This document shows, in pieces, positions 44,601 through 52,459 of a DNA stretch of 64,000 bases; the stretch's first letter is position 1; each line of letters opens with the position of its first letter. The notes beneath the pieces are model-generated. The model saw only the letters and a list, made by a program, of their open reading frames with translations, made no database searches and was not told the DNA's origin. Origin of the DNA: Lachnospiraceae bacterium (GTDB lineage: Bacteria; Bacillota; Clostridia; Lachnospirales; Lachnospiraceae); NCBI GenBank assembly GCA_014804365.1, contig JAAUZX010000024.1, positions 101,352 to 165,351 on the forward strand, read 5' to 3'. The translations under genes were made by a program, and so were the position numbers.

Positions 44601-46390
44601 TGATGCATAAGACCGAAGCGGACAGGAAGAAACTGTCGGAGATGAGAGAAAAGTCGCAGCTCGAGGCGGTAGTGGAACTCTTGGCGGATACGGCACGGCG
44701 GGAGAACTGCGAATGTCCTCTGCAGTTCTGGCTGCCGATACTGCCGGACAAGCTGTATCTTGAGGAGCTGGAAGGGTATCATCCGACGGCATATGCTGAC
44801 GGTGTTTGGCATGCGAAGGAGTCTAAGGGAAGACTGGGCGTATATATGGGTCTCTGTGATGATCCGGTGAATCAGGCGCAGGTGCCGCTTATTGTTGATC
44901 CGACGGCATATGGGCATATCGCCGTGTGCGGTATGGCGGGCAGCGGCAAGAGCACATTCCTGCAGACCTTTATGTATTCCATGATCTGCAGCCATACGCC
45001 GGAGGAAGTCAACCTATACGGCATTGATTTCGGAAGCCGTATGCTAGAAGCGTTCAGGCAGGCGCCACATGTAGGCGGCATTATTCTGGAGAACGAGAGC
45101 GACAGGCTGGGTAAATTCATATCGATGCTTGCAAGGATACTGGAAGAGCGGAAAGCACTGCTCGGCGGCGGCAGCTACGGTCAGTATGTGAAGGCGCACA
45201 GGGAGGCGCTTCCGGCAGTCCTCATCGTGATTGATAATTATGCGGGTTTTCGGAATAAGACAGAATATAAATATGACGATCTGTTCACGCTGTTGTCTAA
45301 GGACGGCGCGGGATACGGGATCTTTATGGTATTGACAGCTTCGGGATTCGGCACAATGGATATTCCCGTTTCCATGGCTGATAATTTCAGGACTGTCATT
45401 TCACTGGAGATGGGAGACAGATTCCGGTATGCAGAAGTGCACAGGGCTATGCACGTGGATGTAATACCGGAGAAAAATGTGAAAGGGCGGGGACTTGCCA
45501 GAGTCGGTGAAGCACTGCTGGAATTTCAAACGGCGTTGTCTATGCCCGCAAGAAACGATTACGAACGATCGGGTGCAATCGAGACGCTTGCTCTGGATAT
45601 GAAGAAAGCGTGGACCGGTCAAAGAGCCGAGAGGATTCCGGAAATCCCGAAGAACTTTATCTGGAAAGAGTTTATCGGGACGGACGCGGTACGGAAAATG
45701 CTGGCGGATGACCGGTATCTTCCCATGGGATATGAGACGGAGCATGTGGAGGTATACGGCGTAGACCTTAACGAGACATACTGCTGTCTGCTTAGCGGCA
45801 GGCAGGGGACAGGCAAGACCAATGCCATGAAAGTGCTGATCGGTTCGGCGGCGGCAAAAGGCGGCAGGATAACGGTGATCGATTTTTCGGCGAAGCTGCG
45901 TGCATGGTGTGACGATATGGAAATTCCGTGTATTACGCAGGATGATGCCTGTTACTGCTATCTGAAGGACGAATTGATACCGGCTTTCCGGGAGAGAAGT
46001 GACGGGAACCGGCAGGAGAAAATCTATATCTTTGTCACGGATCTTGCCGAATTCATTAACCATATGTATGCACCCGCGGGCGGCGTGGGTGAAATGGGCG
46101 CGTTGATAGAGAATCTGCTGGATAAGGGAAGCCGTCACGGAATATGCTGGTTCGGCTGTCTGCGGCAGGAGGATCGGAATGTTGTGATCGGGAACCGGAT
46201 CTATGAGTTGTTTGTAAGGCAGAAGAAGGGAGCTCACTTCGGCGGCAGAGTGTCCGAACAGAGGATATTTGATTTCAACCATGTGCCTTATATGGAGCAG
46301 ACCAGGGCAGAAAAAGCAGGGATAGCAATGCTGCCGTATACAGAAGAAGAAACAGTGAGGAAGGTAGCGGTTCCTTTATGGAGAGATTGA
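41693..46390 (+). CDS. essC: EssC-like FtsK/SpoIIIE ATPase of a type VII secretion system
   Basis: Protein of 1565 aa, the motor of a Firmicutes-type (T7SSb) secretion system. An N-terminal forkhead-associated domain (about residues 95-185) is followed by two membrane helices (about 270-298 and 306-328) and three FtsK-like domains. Walker A is GTTGSGKSE near 727, GMAGSGKST near 1080 and GRQGTGKTN near 1368. Walker B is intact in the first (LFIIIDEFAELK) but degraded in the second (LIVIDNYAGF) and third (IFVTDLAEF), so the first is the likely active ATPase. GAGAGG precedes the ATG. WXG100-like proteins downstream support the role. Confidence 0.9.
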   Translation: MSFILSVYSINAFKEFLLPAIDNADSSITVSKSNFALPRDIVIPLEIIGGQWYIRRRNFYLAYTVSQKSYSGQPLQNGDLLTLTLPEGQILNIIAKEVKDSFIVYKKYDITDLDVIRIGQNEDSDIRYEILDLISGEHGIIKKNDAGYIVEDTSANGIFINSVRIAGSWKLSFGDRIDIFGLRMVFLENVLAINEGVEGLSLKKGVLTPFCPKENEKEEQENRKPDEKYAQSAESVFFHRAPRKICSLENDVIEIEAPPAAPERNRQSLGMLAGPTLAMALPMFLGCSLALYSTLAGTGSRGVFRRIGLAMAAGSAVIGMSWTLAYILRSRKENRDDDRRRSETYGRYLVKCDELIKAKYDKNKSALTEMYPSAEECCGYTEESAQLWGRNASHDDMLFARLGLGDIPFQVQIVVPEKKIAMSEDALVEKLKRIQDNYHMLRDVPVGVDLLKHRLIGVFGGEKKEGAIAVLHMIAAQIAANNCYTDVKMAFIYDAKNYDDSSVWNFAKWLPHVWSEDRRIRYVARDRQEAGDVFYELAKVFRARQEAGGEGTEAGRKPPKPYYVLFVADPDMLEGELISRYIYKSRKEYGLTTVMFAENYEQLPNACEYLIQNDSVFTGIYHIGDDDRKKQTIRLDIIAGVTLETFARRLSDIRVSEVETGKEMPDDLTFFEMYGIGRPEELNVAQRWRKSRTYESMKTLIGQKAGGRECYLDVHEKCHGPHGLVAGTTGSGKSEILQTYILSLAINFSPEDVCFFIIDYKGGGMANLFSGLPHMVGQITNLSGSQVRRAMVSIKSENRRRQRIFNEYGVNNINLYTKLYKNGETAVPVPHLFIIIDEFAELKREEPDFMGELISVAQVGRSLGVHLILATQKPGGTVDDNIWSNSRFRICLRVQDRQDSMHMLHKPDAAYITQTGRCCLQVGNDELYESFQSGYSGAAYDEDEDCGRKDIAQMLSYTGRTALIGSRVRMMHKTEADRKKLSEMREKSQLEAVVELLADTARRENCECPLQFWLPILPDKLYLEELEGYHPTAYADGVWHAKESKGRLGVYMGLCDDPVNQAQVPLIVDPTAYGHIAVCGMAGSGKSTFLQTFMYSMICSHTPEEVNLYGIDFGSRMLEAFRQAPHVGGIILENESDRLGKFISMLARILEERKALLGGGSYGQYVKAHREALPAVLIVIDNYAGFRNKTEYKYDDLFTLLSKDGAGYGIFMVLTASGFGTMDIPVSMADNFRTVISLEMGDRFRYAEVHRAMHVDVIPEKNVKGRGLARVGEALLEFQTALSMPARNDYERSGAIETLALDMKKAWTGQRAERIPEIPKNFIWKEFIGTDAVRKMLADDRYLPMGYETEHVEVYGVDLNETYCCLLSGRQGTGKTNAMKVLIGSAAAKGGRITVIDFSAKLRAWCDDMEIPCITQDDACYCYLKDELIPAFRERSDGNRQEKIYIFVTDLAEFINHMYAPAGGVGEMGALIENLLDKGSRHGICWFGCLRQEDRNVVIGNRIYELFVRQKKGAHFGGRVSEQRIFDFNHVPYMEQTRAEKAGIAMLPYTEEETVRKVAVPLWRD

Positions 46391-46405
46391 CCGCGGGGAA
46401 ATGAT

Positions 46406-47113
46406 ATGATATCAATGCTCATATACGACAGGATAAAAAAGGAACTTGATAAGCTGCGCGAATCAGCAGGAGACCATGCGGCGTACTTAAGTGACGAATA
46501 TTGGAATATTATGCCGGCACAGACTCGCGAACAGGCCGTACAGCATGGGGAGATGACTCCGTTACTCAATACTGCGTGCATGGATATTACGGGGGATGGA
46601 GACATTTCCTGCGTGGAAGACTTCCGCAGAAAGTATAAGGAGATGTCACTTCTTCTGATTGCAGATACGAGCATATCGCCCATGAGTTATGTGCGGCCGG
46701 GAATCATGGCTTCGTCGTTGTTACTTCGACCATGCGGGGATGAAGAGATAGGCAGAGTGATGAAAGAATTTCTGACGGCATATATGGAGCGTTTCGAGAC
46801 GGGACAGAGCAGCTTTGTGGTGGAGACGAGAGAGGGGAAATTGCATATTCCTTTTGATAAAATCTACTATTTCGAGGCGCGGGAGAAGAAGCTGCATATT
46901 CAGACGGATCGGGAAGAATACGGTTTCTATGGCACGATAGATAAATTGGAGGAAGAGCTGCCGGTTCATTTTATGAGATGTCACAGAAGCTTCATCGTGA
47001 ATACAAGAAAGATCGAGAAGATCGTGCTCTCCCAGAATATTATATATCTGGCGGAGGGCAGAGATGTGCCACTGTCAAGGAGTTATAAGGCGGCCTTAAA
47101 GGAGTTAGGGTAA
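46406..47113 (+). CDS. LytTR DNA-binding regulator with receiver-like N-terminus
   Basis: Protein of 235 aa. The C-terminal 100 residues are a LytTR DNA-binding domain (KIYYFEAREKKLHIQT; FMRCHRSFIVNTRKIEKI; VPLSRSYKAALKEL). The N-terminal part resembles a response-regulator receiver: an Asp in CMDIT near residue 55, then LLLIADTS, but the usual Lys is Arg in LLRPC. It may be a phosphorylation-independent or altered receiver. No histidine kinase is next to it. Its place directly after the motor gene suggests it controls this locus. Confidence 0.8.
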   Translation: MISMLIYDRIKKELDKLRESAGDHAAYLSDEYWNIMPAQTREQAVQHGEMTPLLNTACMDITGDGDISCVEDFRRKYKEMSLLLIADTSISPMSYVRPGIMASSLLLRPCGDEEIGRVMKEFLTAYMERFETGQSSFVVETREGKLHIPFDKIYYFEAREKKLHIQTDREEYGFYGTIDKLEEELPVHFMRCHRSFIVNTRKIEKIVLSQNIIYLAEGRDVPLSRSYKAALKELG

Positions 47114-47883
47114 TGAGCAGTAGACAAGAGTATGCTATGCAGACAGATATGGAAAGACGATATTGTTTTACGGAACAGGAATTCCTGATACTTGCCGGAA
47201 GCCTCGAAATACGTCAGTTGTATGGTTTTAAGCCGGAAGAAGAGGTGCGGACAGATGAGCGGGAGCTGTATCAGCAGTTTTTTAAAATGACGAACAAAGG
47301 GTTTCTGGAGGCAGCGGAGGACGGCTATCTGGTGATGCCGGAAATCAGGGAGATGTTCCGTTACATGAGAGAAGCCGACAGCGTGATCACCGTCTGCGCC
47401 GTAGATGACAGTTTTCCGGAGAAATGTATCTATCCGGGGGAGAAAACCGTGCTGATTGAACCGGGCGGGCTGAAAGGCAAATATTATAAGTGCAGTTACG
47501 GATCTTTGCATAAGATATGGAAACAGCTGCGCGAAAGCGGTATGCTGCTTATGCAGAATGTAGCGGATGATATACTCTATGATATGATTCCGGTGTGCGA
47601 TATGCTGCCGGAGGATGAGAAACTGGTAGAACTTACGGCGGATATGAATGATCTGCGGACAGCGGAGGGCAGGGAGCAGCTTAGAAAGTACGGCATCCGC
47701 ACGATCATGGAGAAACGAAGCGCTTCGCATGGATATCCCGGCAGAAGAATCATGCTGGCAGAACGTCCGGTATATGATATGATATTTGTTCAGGATGCGG
47801 GTGAAATGAAGATATTCCATTATTCGGAGCAACTTCTCTTAGAAATGTTGACGGAGTGGGTGAGAGGAGGAGAGACGCTGTGA
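47113..47883 (+). CDS. Unknown 256-aa protein of the secretion locus, possibly EspG-like
   Basis: Not recognised by clear motif. A soluble alpha/beta-looking protein starting FTEQEFLILAGSLEI, then NKGFLEAAEDGYLVMPEIREMFRYMREADS, with a C-terminal strand-rich part (GRRIMLAERPVYDMIFVQD). The layout, an early helix, a glycine-centred dGyl...p.l segment and a late beta sheet, recalls mycobacterial EspG chaperones of WXG100/PE-PPE proteins, but this is by eye only. It overlaps the regulator stop by one base and the next start by four, so it is tightly tied to the locus. Confidence 0.5.
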   Translation: MSSRQEYAMQTDMERRYCFTEQEFLILAGSLEIRQLYGFKPEEEVRTDERELYQQFFKMTNKGFLEAAEDGYLVMPEIREMFRYMREADSVITVCAVDDSFPEKCIYPGEKTVLIEPGGLKGKYYKCSYGSLHKIWKQLRESGMLLMQNVADDILYDMIPVCDMLPEDEKLVELTADMNDLRTAEGREQLRKYGIRTIMEKRSASHGYPGRRIMLAERPVYDMIFVQDAGEMKIFHYSEQLLLEMLTEWVRGGETL

Positions 47884-48128
47884 TCATGGTGGATGTGTAT
47901 GTTCCTGCAGTGGACAGGGAATATGATTTTTGCCTGAATCAGAATGTAGAGATCGGCGCTGTGATAGAGGAGATCAGTGCGATGATCGCCTACAAAGAAC
48001 ATTCCAGGATCGTAGGAAATATGGAAGAGTTGATGCTCTGTGACCGGGGAAATGACACCATTCTGGATCGCCGTCGGACGCTGCGGGCATGCCGGATACA
48101 GACCGGAAGTAAACTGATGCTGATATAG
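47880..48128 (+). CDS. YukD/EsaB-like ubiquitin-fold protein
   Basis: Small protein of 82 aa with the YukD/EsaB pattern: an opening strand VDVYVPAVDREYDF, a helix with EISAMI, and closing strands ILDRRRTLRACRIQTGSKLMLI. EsaB is a standard cytosolic part of T7SSb loci with a regulatory role. GTG at 47880 has AGGAGGAGAG upstream and overlaps the previous stop (GTGA); the ATG at 47886 is an alternative. Confidence 0.8.
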   Translation: MIMVDVYVPAVDREYDFCLNQNVEIGAVIEEISAMIAYKEHSRIVGNMEELMLCDRGNDTILDRRRTLRACRIQTGSKLMLI

Positions 48129-48144
48129 GAAGGGGACATTTAGG

Positions 48145-48489
48145 ATGTTTCAGGTGATGATTATGCATTTAGGCAATAGCTGCCATCAGATAGAGAAGCA
48201 GGTGAGGACGCTCTCTAGTGTAGTGGAAGAATTGGAAAGTATGATACCGGCAATATCCGTCCTGCCCGGTATGCAGGAGCTTTCCGGCAGACTCACCGCA
48301 AATCTGGAAGAGCTGCGGGAGGAGGAGCGGCTTCTAAGGCAGATGTTACAGGTGCTTAACAAGATACTTTTGAATTATGTGAGTTGTGAAGACAGGCTTA
48401 TTAATGAGTTTGAGCAGAATATATATTTCTTTCAGCCGAAAGAGATCGGGGTATTTCAGGTGCAGAAGGTGAGCGATCTGATCAGATAG
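48145..48489 (+). CDS. Small helical protein of the secretion locus
   Basis: Protein of 114 aa, almost all helix, with two long amphipathic stretches (about residues 8-35 and 45-90) and a short tail. There is no WXG turn between them. It could be a WXG100 relative that lost the motif, or a partner or chaperone. GGAAGGGG precedes the ATG. It lies between the YukD-like gene and the first WXG100-like gene. Function unknown. Confidence 0.55.
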   Translation: MFQVMIMHLGNSCHQIEKQVRTLSSVVEELESMIPAISVLPGMQELSGRLTANLEELREEERLLRQMLQVLNKILLNYVSCEDRLINEFEQNIYFFQPKEIGVFQVQKVSDLIR

Positions 48490-48574
48490 AAGACAGTTGT
48501 GCGCGATGTCAGACACGGGAATAAAGAATTGTGCGGGGTGCGGGCAGCTGCAGAGCAGATAAATGGAGGTTAGA

Positions 48575-48880
48575 GTGGATATTCGGGAAATTACGGTAGA
48601 TACGGCTATCTTACAGAATGATATCAATGATATGGTAAGTGCGCTCTGTAAAGTGAAGGAGCGGTCGGAAGACATGTTCCGGGAGATGGAGATTCTGGAA
48701 AATATGTGGGAGGGTGATGACCACGAAGCATTTCTGGTGCAGATTCAGGAGGATCGTTGTAAGATGCAGGAGTTACAGAATGCAATCGGGAGACTGATTG
48801 AGTGTATGCAGTATGCGGATAAGGAATATTTATCCTGTGAAGATGCGGTGCATTCCATTATCAACACGATACGGATATAG
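48575..48880 (+). CDS. WXG100-like secretion substrate 1
   Basis: Protein of 101 aa with two helices around a WEG turn (LENMWEGDDHEAFLVQI, Trp near residue 45), the ESAT-6/WXG100 design. Such proteins leave through EssC as dimers. GTG at 48575 with TGGAGGTTAGA upstream is preferred; the ATG at 48563 overlaps that site. No clear YxxxD/E secretion tail was seen at the C-terminus, though YLSCEDAVH near 89 is close to it. Confidence 0.72.
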   Translation: MDIREITVDTAILQNDINDMVSALCKVKERSEDMFREMEILENMWEGDDHEAFLVQIQEDRCKMQELQNAIGRLIECMQYADKEYLSCEDAVHSIINTIRI

Positions 48881-48892
48881 GAGACAGCAGGA

Positions 48893-49213
48893 ATGAAAAC
48901 GGATGATAAGATGAGTTTAAAGACAGCCCCTGAGGAGTTTGTGAATAAGGTATCCGAGGTATCGGACGTAATCGGAGAAGTTGCGAAAGCACTGGAAGAA
49001 CTGGAAACAGTGGTCCTACGGACATCTTATTACTGGAACGGGGAGGCGGGGGATTATTATCGCCTCCTGTATGGGGAGAATCAGACGGAGATAAGGGAAA
49101 TGATGAAGGGACTGGGAGCCCGTCCGGAGAGACTGCTGCAGATGGCGGGCTTGACACAGAAGAACCGTAAGGAAAGTGAATTGTCCGATCCGCTTCCTGC
49201 GGATGTCCTATAG
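48893..49213 (+). CDS. WXG100-like secretion substrate 2
   Basis: Protein of 106 aa. A helix from residue 11 runs to TSYYWNGEAGDYYRLLYGEN, where WNG near residue 48 marks the turn, and a second helix follows. A longer C-terminal tail (QKNRKESELSDPLPADVL) is unusual. GGAGACAGCAGGA precedes the ATG. The gene is 12 bases after the first WXG gene, so the two could make a heterodimer. Confidence 0.72.
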   Translation: MKTDDKMSLKTAPEEFVNKVSEVSDVIGEVAKALEELETVVLRTSYYWNGEAGDYYRLLYGENQTEIREMMKGLGARPERLLQMAGLTQKNRKESELSDPLPADVL

Positions 49214-49240
49214 GGTGTTTGCTGCAAAGGAGAATGGAAG

Positions 49241-49519
49241 ATGGCGGAGAGAAACCAGATGGAAACAGATTTACATATGGCAATGATGAAAGCGGAACAG
49301 TTAGAGGAGATATCGGCAAAACTGTCCGACCTTGCAGACAGGCAGTTAGGCAGTACAATGCAGAATCTTTCCTACGGATGGAAAGGTGAGAATGCCGGCG
49401 CATATCTGGGTAAGGGTGCGAAGCTCCAGAAAAGGATCAAGGATTCAGCCAAGGATCTTCGGAGTGCGGCAGAGGAACTGCGCAGTACGGCGAAGCGGAC
49501 GTGCCGGGAAGACAATTAG
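49241..49519 (+). CDS. WXG100-like secretion substrate 3
   Basis: Protein of 92 aa with the turn in LSYGWKGENAGAYLGKG (Trp near residue 47) between two helices. The C-terminus is basic and helical (SAAEELRSTAKR). Length is the classic size for WXG100. AAAGGAGAATGGAAG precedes the ATG. The gene ends 17 bases before the FHA gene. Confidence 0.78.
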   Translation: MAERNQMETDLHMAMMKAEQLEEISAKLSDLADRQLGSTMQNLSYGWKGENAGAYLGKGAKLQKRIKDSAKDLRSAAEELRSTAKRTCREDN

Positions 49520-49536
49520 AGAAAGAGGAACGGGAT

Positions 49537-50001
49537 ATGTGGCATCGTAAGAAAACGGATAAGGCAAAAGAAACCGCGTGGCAGGAAGAATGCGGACTGT
49601 TGCAGGAACCGGAGGTATCGTCTAATGAGATAGACACGACACTGATCCTGCCGAAAGAAGAGAGAGAGGGAACCCTCCATATATGGAAAGGAGAACCGAA
49701 GAAATATATGCTTCACCTGACCGATGTGAAGAATCCGGGCAGAACCTACAAGGCGCCTGTCGAGGGAGCCGTAACCATCGGAAGGAAAGCGGCGGAAGCA
49801 GATATTGTCATAGATTACGAGCAGTCGGTATCCGCAAGACATTGCCGGATCAGTGAGAGAGATGGGAAATTTTATGTGGAAGACTTAAATTCCTCCAACG
49901 GCACTCTTGTAAACGGGATTCCATTGACAGAGGAGATGGAGCTGTATTCCGAGAGCACGTTGGCGCTTGGAAGACTGGAATTGAAGGTACAGATCAGATG
50001 A
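49537..50001 (+). CDS. FHA-domain protein
   Basis: Cytosolic protein of 154 aa: a charged N-terminal third with a conserved-looking NEIDTTLIL segment, then a forkhead-associated domain (TIGRKAAEADIVID near residue 80, VSARHCRIS near 100, DLNSSNGTLVNG near 118). FHA domains bind phosphothreonine. The Ser/Thr kinase at 61605 is a likely partner, with the N-terminal Thr pair a possible target. AGAAAGAGGAACGG precedes the ATG. A 28-codon relic of a related gene lies at 54813. Confidence 0.85.
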   Translation: MWHRKKTDKAKETAWQEECGLLQEPEVSSNEIDTTLILPKEEREGTLHIWKGEPKKYMLHLTDVKNPGRTYKAPVEGAVTIGRKAAEADIVIDYEQSVSARHCRISERDGKFYVEDLNSSNGTLVNGIPLTEEMELYSESTLALGRLELKVQIR

Positions 50002-50011
50002 TAGATTGATT

Positions 50012-50022
50012 TTATGTAAACC
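50012..50022 (+). repeat. dif-arm-like motif at the FHA gene terminator
   Basis: TTATGTAAACC, a 10 of 11 match to the repeated motif. Its end forms part of the terminator stem, as at the rnpB end. Confidence 0.35.
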
Positions 50023-50041
50023 TGCTTCGGCAGGTTTTTTT
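50018..50041 (+). terminator. Intrinsic terminator after the FHA gene
   Basis: AAACCTGC pairs with GCAGGTTT around TTCG, followed by a T run. It ends the secretion operon. Confidence 0.9.
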
Positions 50042-50083
50042 GTGGGATTTTTTCGTCTCCTTGAAGCTGATGAAATGGAGCAG

Positions 50084-50116
50084 GTCATTCGTCCTTGCAA
50101 ACAGGTTGTCTGTCGG
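50084..50116 (+). repeat. 33-bp direct repeat, right copy
   Basis: Partner of 41470-41502, 27 of 33 bases identical. It lies in the 234-base space after the secretion operon terminator and before the lipoprotein gene. No promoter could be fixed with confidence next to it. Confidence 0.6.
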
Positions 50117-50235
50117 GCGGGTGTGCTTTTGGCATAAGGATTATGATATTGTTGCGACAGCGGAATTTTATTCAGGCCGAATAGGATATATAAGCAAATA
50201 TGAGGATTAAAAGATAAAAACGGGAGGAAAAGAAA

Positions 50236-52380
50236 ATGAAAAGTAGGAGAAGTATGCAGAGAAGACGTAGGTGGATTAGTCTTGTTCTTGCAGCTGTTAT
50301 GTGCTTATCCGGGTGCGGAGGAAAAGGAGAGGCAGTTGACGTAGAACAGGCAGAGGAGGCGGATGTGTCTGCCACGGAGCCGGAAGTAACAGAAGTGGCT
50401 GCTGTTGCAGAGCCGGAGGTGACAGAGGAAACACAAGAGGCAGTTGTTACAGAGCCGTCGGAGCCGGAAGAAGCCGATGAGCCGGAGGAATCTGAAGACG
50501 CGGAAGCTGAAGAGGATGAGCCGGAGGAAAAGGAAGCATGGGATCCGGATGTCGAGACATCGGAACCAACTTATATTACGTTTGGCAGTTATGAACAGGA
50601 CAATGATCTAACAAATGGGGCGGAGCCGATTGAGTGGAGAATACTGAAAGAGGAGGAGGGAAGAATTCTTTTGCTTTCCAGATATGGACTCGATGCACAG
50701 TTCTACAACGACACGGATGAGGATGTGACATGGGAAACATGTACACTCAGAGAATGGTTGAATGGTGAGTTTTATAATACAGCTTTTGACGAAGAGGAAA
50801 AAAACTTAATCGAATCAACTTATATTGAAACCGCAGATAATCCTGATGCATATCCCAATACGATGGGAGGCAATCCGACGGTAGATCTTTTATTCCTTTT
50901 AAGTGGTGAAGAGGCGGAGGAATATCTGCAGCTTTATGCAACAGTGCAGGCAACAGAATATGCTATGGCGAAGGGGGGTTATACCGGAAACAACAATATG
51001 GCAAGAGCATGGCTGCGTTCTCCTGGCGGTGCTCAGAATGGAGCACAGATTATCACAGCGAAAGGTACGGTTGACACAGCAGGCGATTATAACTCATTGA
51101 TCTGTAATGCTGTCTGTCCGGCTATGTGGGTGACAAAGACCCCCGAAATTTCGGCACAGGTTAAGGCATCAGATATACAAATTGGCACTACAATATTCTT
51201 CGGTCACTACGAGCAGAATGAGATGTTGGATGGACCGGAGCAGTTAGCGTGGACGGTGCTGGATGTAAAAGATGGGAAGATGCTGTTATTTTGTGAAGAC
51301 GTGTTTGAAAAACGGAGATTTGGGTCTGTTAGCACATGGATGAATAATGAATTTTATAATACGACGTTCAGTTCAGAGGAAAAGAAATATATTGTATTAA
51401 CGCTGATCAAACCTTCCCTTTCGGGTACCTATGATTTTATTGATACAGAGTTACGTCCGACAGAAAGTCATGTGTTTGCGCTGAACAGTGATGAGGCTAC
51501 ACGCTATTTAATGGGAGGTAGTGATGATGTCAGTTGTTGGTTGCGGGATGAAAGCACTAAGAGCGGACAAGCGATTTATTTTATTGATAACAGTATTGTT
51601 AGAGCAGATATGGCAAGTGAACGGGCTATTCGTCCGGCCATATGGGTCGAAACAGAGGTTCTTCAGTCTGGACTAACGGACGAGGAGACTAAGAGATTAG
51701 GAAGTATTGACAGTGTTATGACGGTAATTGATGAGGACGAGAACTGCGTAACCTTCGGACGGTACGAACAGGATAATGATCTGGAGAACGGACCGGAGCC
51801 GATCGAATGGTTCATTATTGACAGAGAAGATGATAAGCTTTTGCTGATTAGTAAATATGGGCTGGATGCCAAGAAATATCACGAGGGTGATGACATAAGT
51901 TATGAATATCCTGGGCAGTCGTCGTATATGTCTTGGGATCAGTGTACAATAAGGAAGTGGCTGAATGACGGCTTCTATAACACCGCATTTAATGAGGACG
52001 AGCAAGGATTTATATCGTTGACTGAACTCTCAATACCTACTAAGACACCGGAGGATATCATTACAGTGAAAGATTATGTGTTTCTATTAAGCTGTGATGA
52101 AGCAAAGCAATATTTTGAATGGGATGACAGACTGCATGCAGAACCTACTGCATATACGGTGAGTCAAGCCTACACAGCCTATCTTAACAATCGGACGGCG
52201 AAAGGAGAGCCTAATCCAAGTGTGGTAGAGGAAATAGCGACCACTGAGAGCGGTCGGTGGCTGGCAAGAGATAGAAAAGTTAATGAACTAATTTGCTATG
52301 AAACAGCTTGGACTACCAGAAAGCCTGACAAAGGAATGTATTCCATCCGCCCCGTAATATGGGTGTCCGTGAATAAATGA
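50236..52380 (+). CDS. Lipoprotein with three DUF6273-like repeats
   Basis: Protein of 714 aa with a lipoprotein signal (lipobox LSGC, Cys near residue 28), a Glu/Val/Pro-rich linker to about 110, and three related domains. Unit one (about 113-305) and unit three (about 498-714) share FG(S/R)YEQDND and CT(L/I)R(E/K)WLN then FYNTAF. Unit two (about 312-475) is shorter and more worn. The pattern matches DUF6273, a surface domain of gut Firmicutes with no known function. GGGAGGAAAAG precedes the ATG. It starts a second transcript beyond the FHA terminator. Confidence 0.78.
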   Translation: MKSRRSMQRRRRWISLVLAAVMCLSGCGGKGEAVDVEQAEEADVSATEPEVTEVAAVAEPEVTEETQEAVVTEPSEPEEADEPEESEDAEAEEDEPEEKEAWDPDVETSEPTYITFGSYEQDNDLTNGAEPIEWRILKEEEGRILLLSRYGLDAQFYNDTDEDVTWETCTLREWLNGEFYNTAFDEEEKNLIESTYIETADNPDAYPNTMGGNPTVDLLFLLSGEEAEEYLQLYATVQATEYAMAKGGYTGNNNMARAWLRSPGGAQNGAQIITAKGTVDTAGDYNSLICNAVCPAMWVTKTPEISAQVKASDIQIGTTIFFGHYEQNEMLDGPEQLAWTVLDVKDGKMLLFCEDVFEKRRFGSVSTWMNNEFYNTTFSSEEKKYIVLTLIKPSLSGTYDFIDTELRPTESHVFALNSDEATRYLMGGSDDVSCWLRDESTKSGQAIYFIDNSIVRADMASERAIRPAIWVETEVLQSGLTDEETKRLGSIDSVMTVIDEDENCVTFGRYEQDNDLENGPEPIEWFIIDREDDKLLLISKYGLDAKKYHEGDDISYEYPGQSSYMSWDQCTIRKWLNDGFYNTAFNEDEQGFISLTELSIPTKTPEDIITVKDYVFLLSCDEAKQYFEWDDRLHAEPTAYTVSQAYTAYLNNRTAKGEPNPSVVEEIATTESGRWLARDRKVNELICYETAWTTRKPDKGMYSIRPVIWVSVNK

Positions 52381-52459
52381 TCCATGATAACATCACTTTG
52401 CCAGAGCGATGTTTGGGATGAATAAACTAACGGCAGAAGAGGAGTGAAAGAAACATAAC

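Noticed and set aside
45401-46282. Long - strand open frame of 293 codons inside the EssC-like gene
   Set aside because: The + strand frame holds intact FtsK motifs there; the other frame shows no domain.
41470-50116. Calling the secretion block an integrative element
   Set aside because: There is no integrase, transposase or tRNA target, and the repeat copies differ at six bases. The direct repeat alone is not enough.
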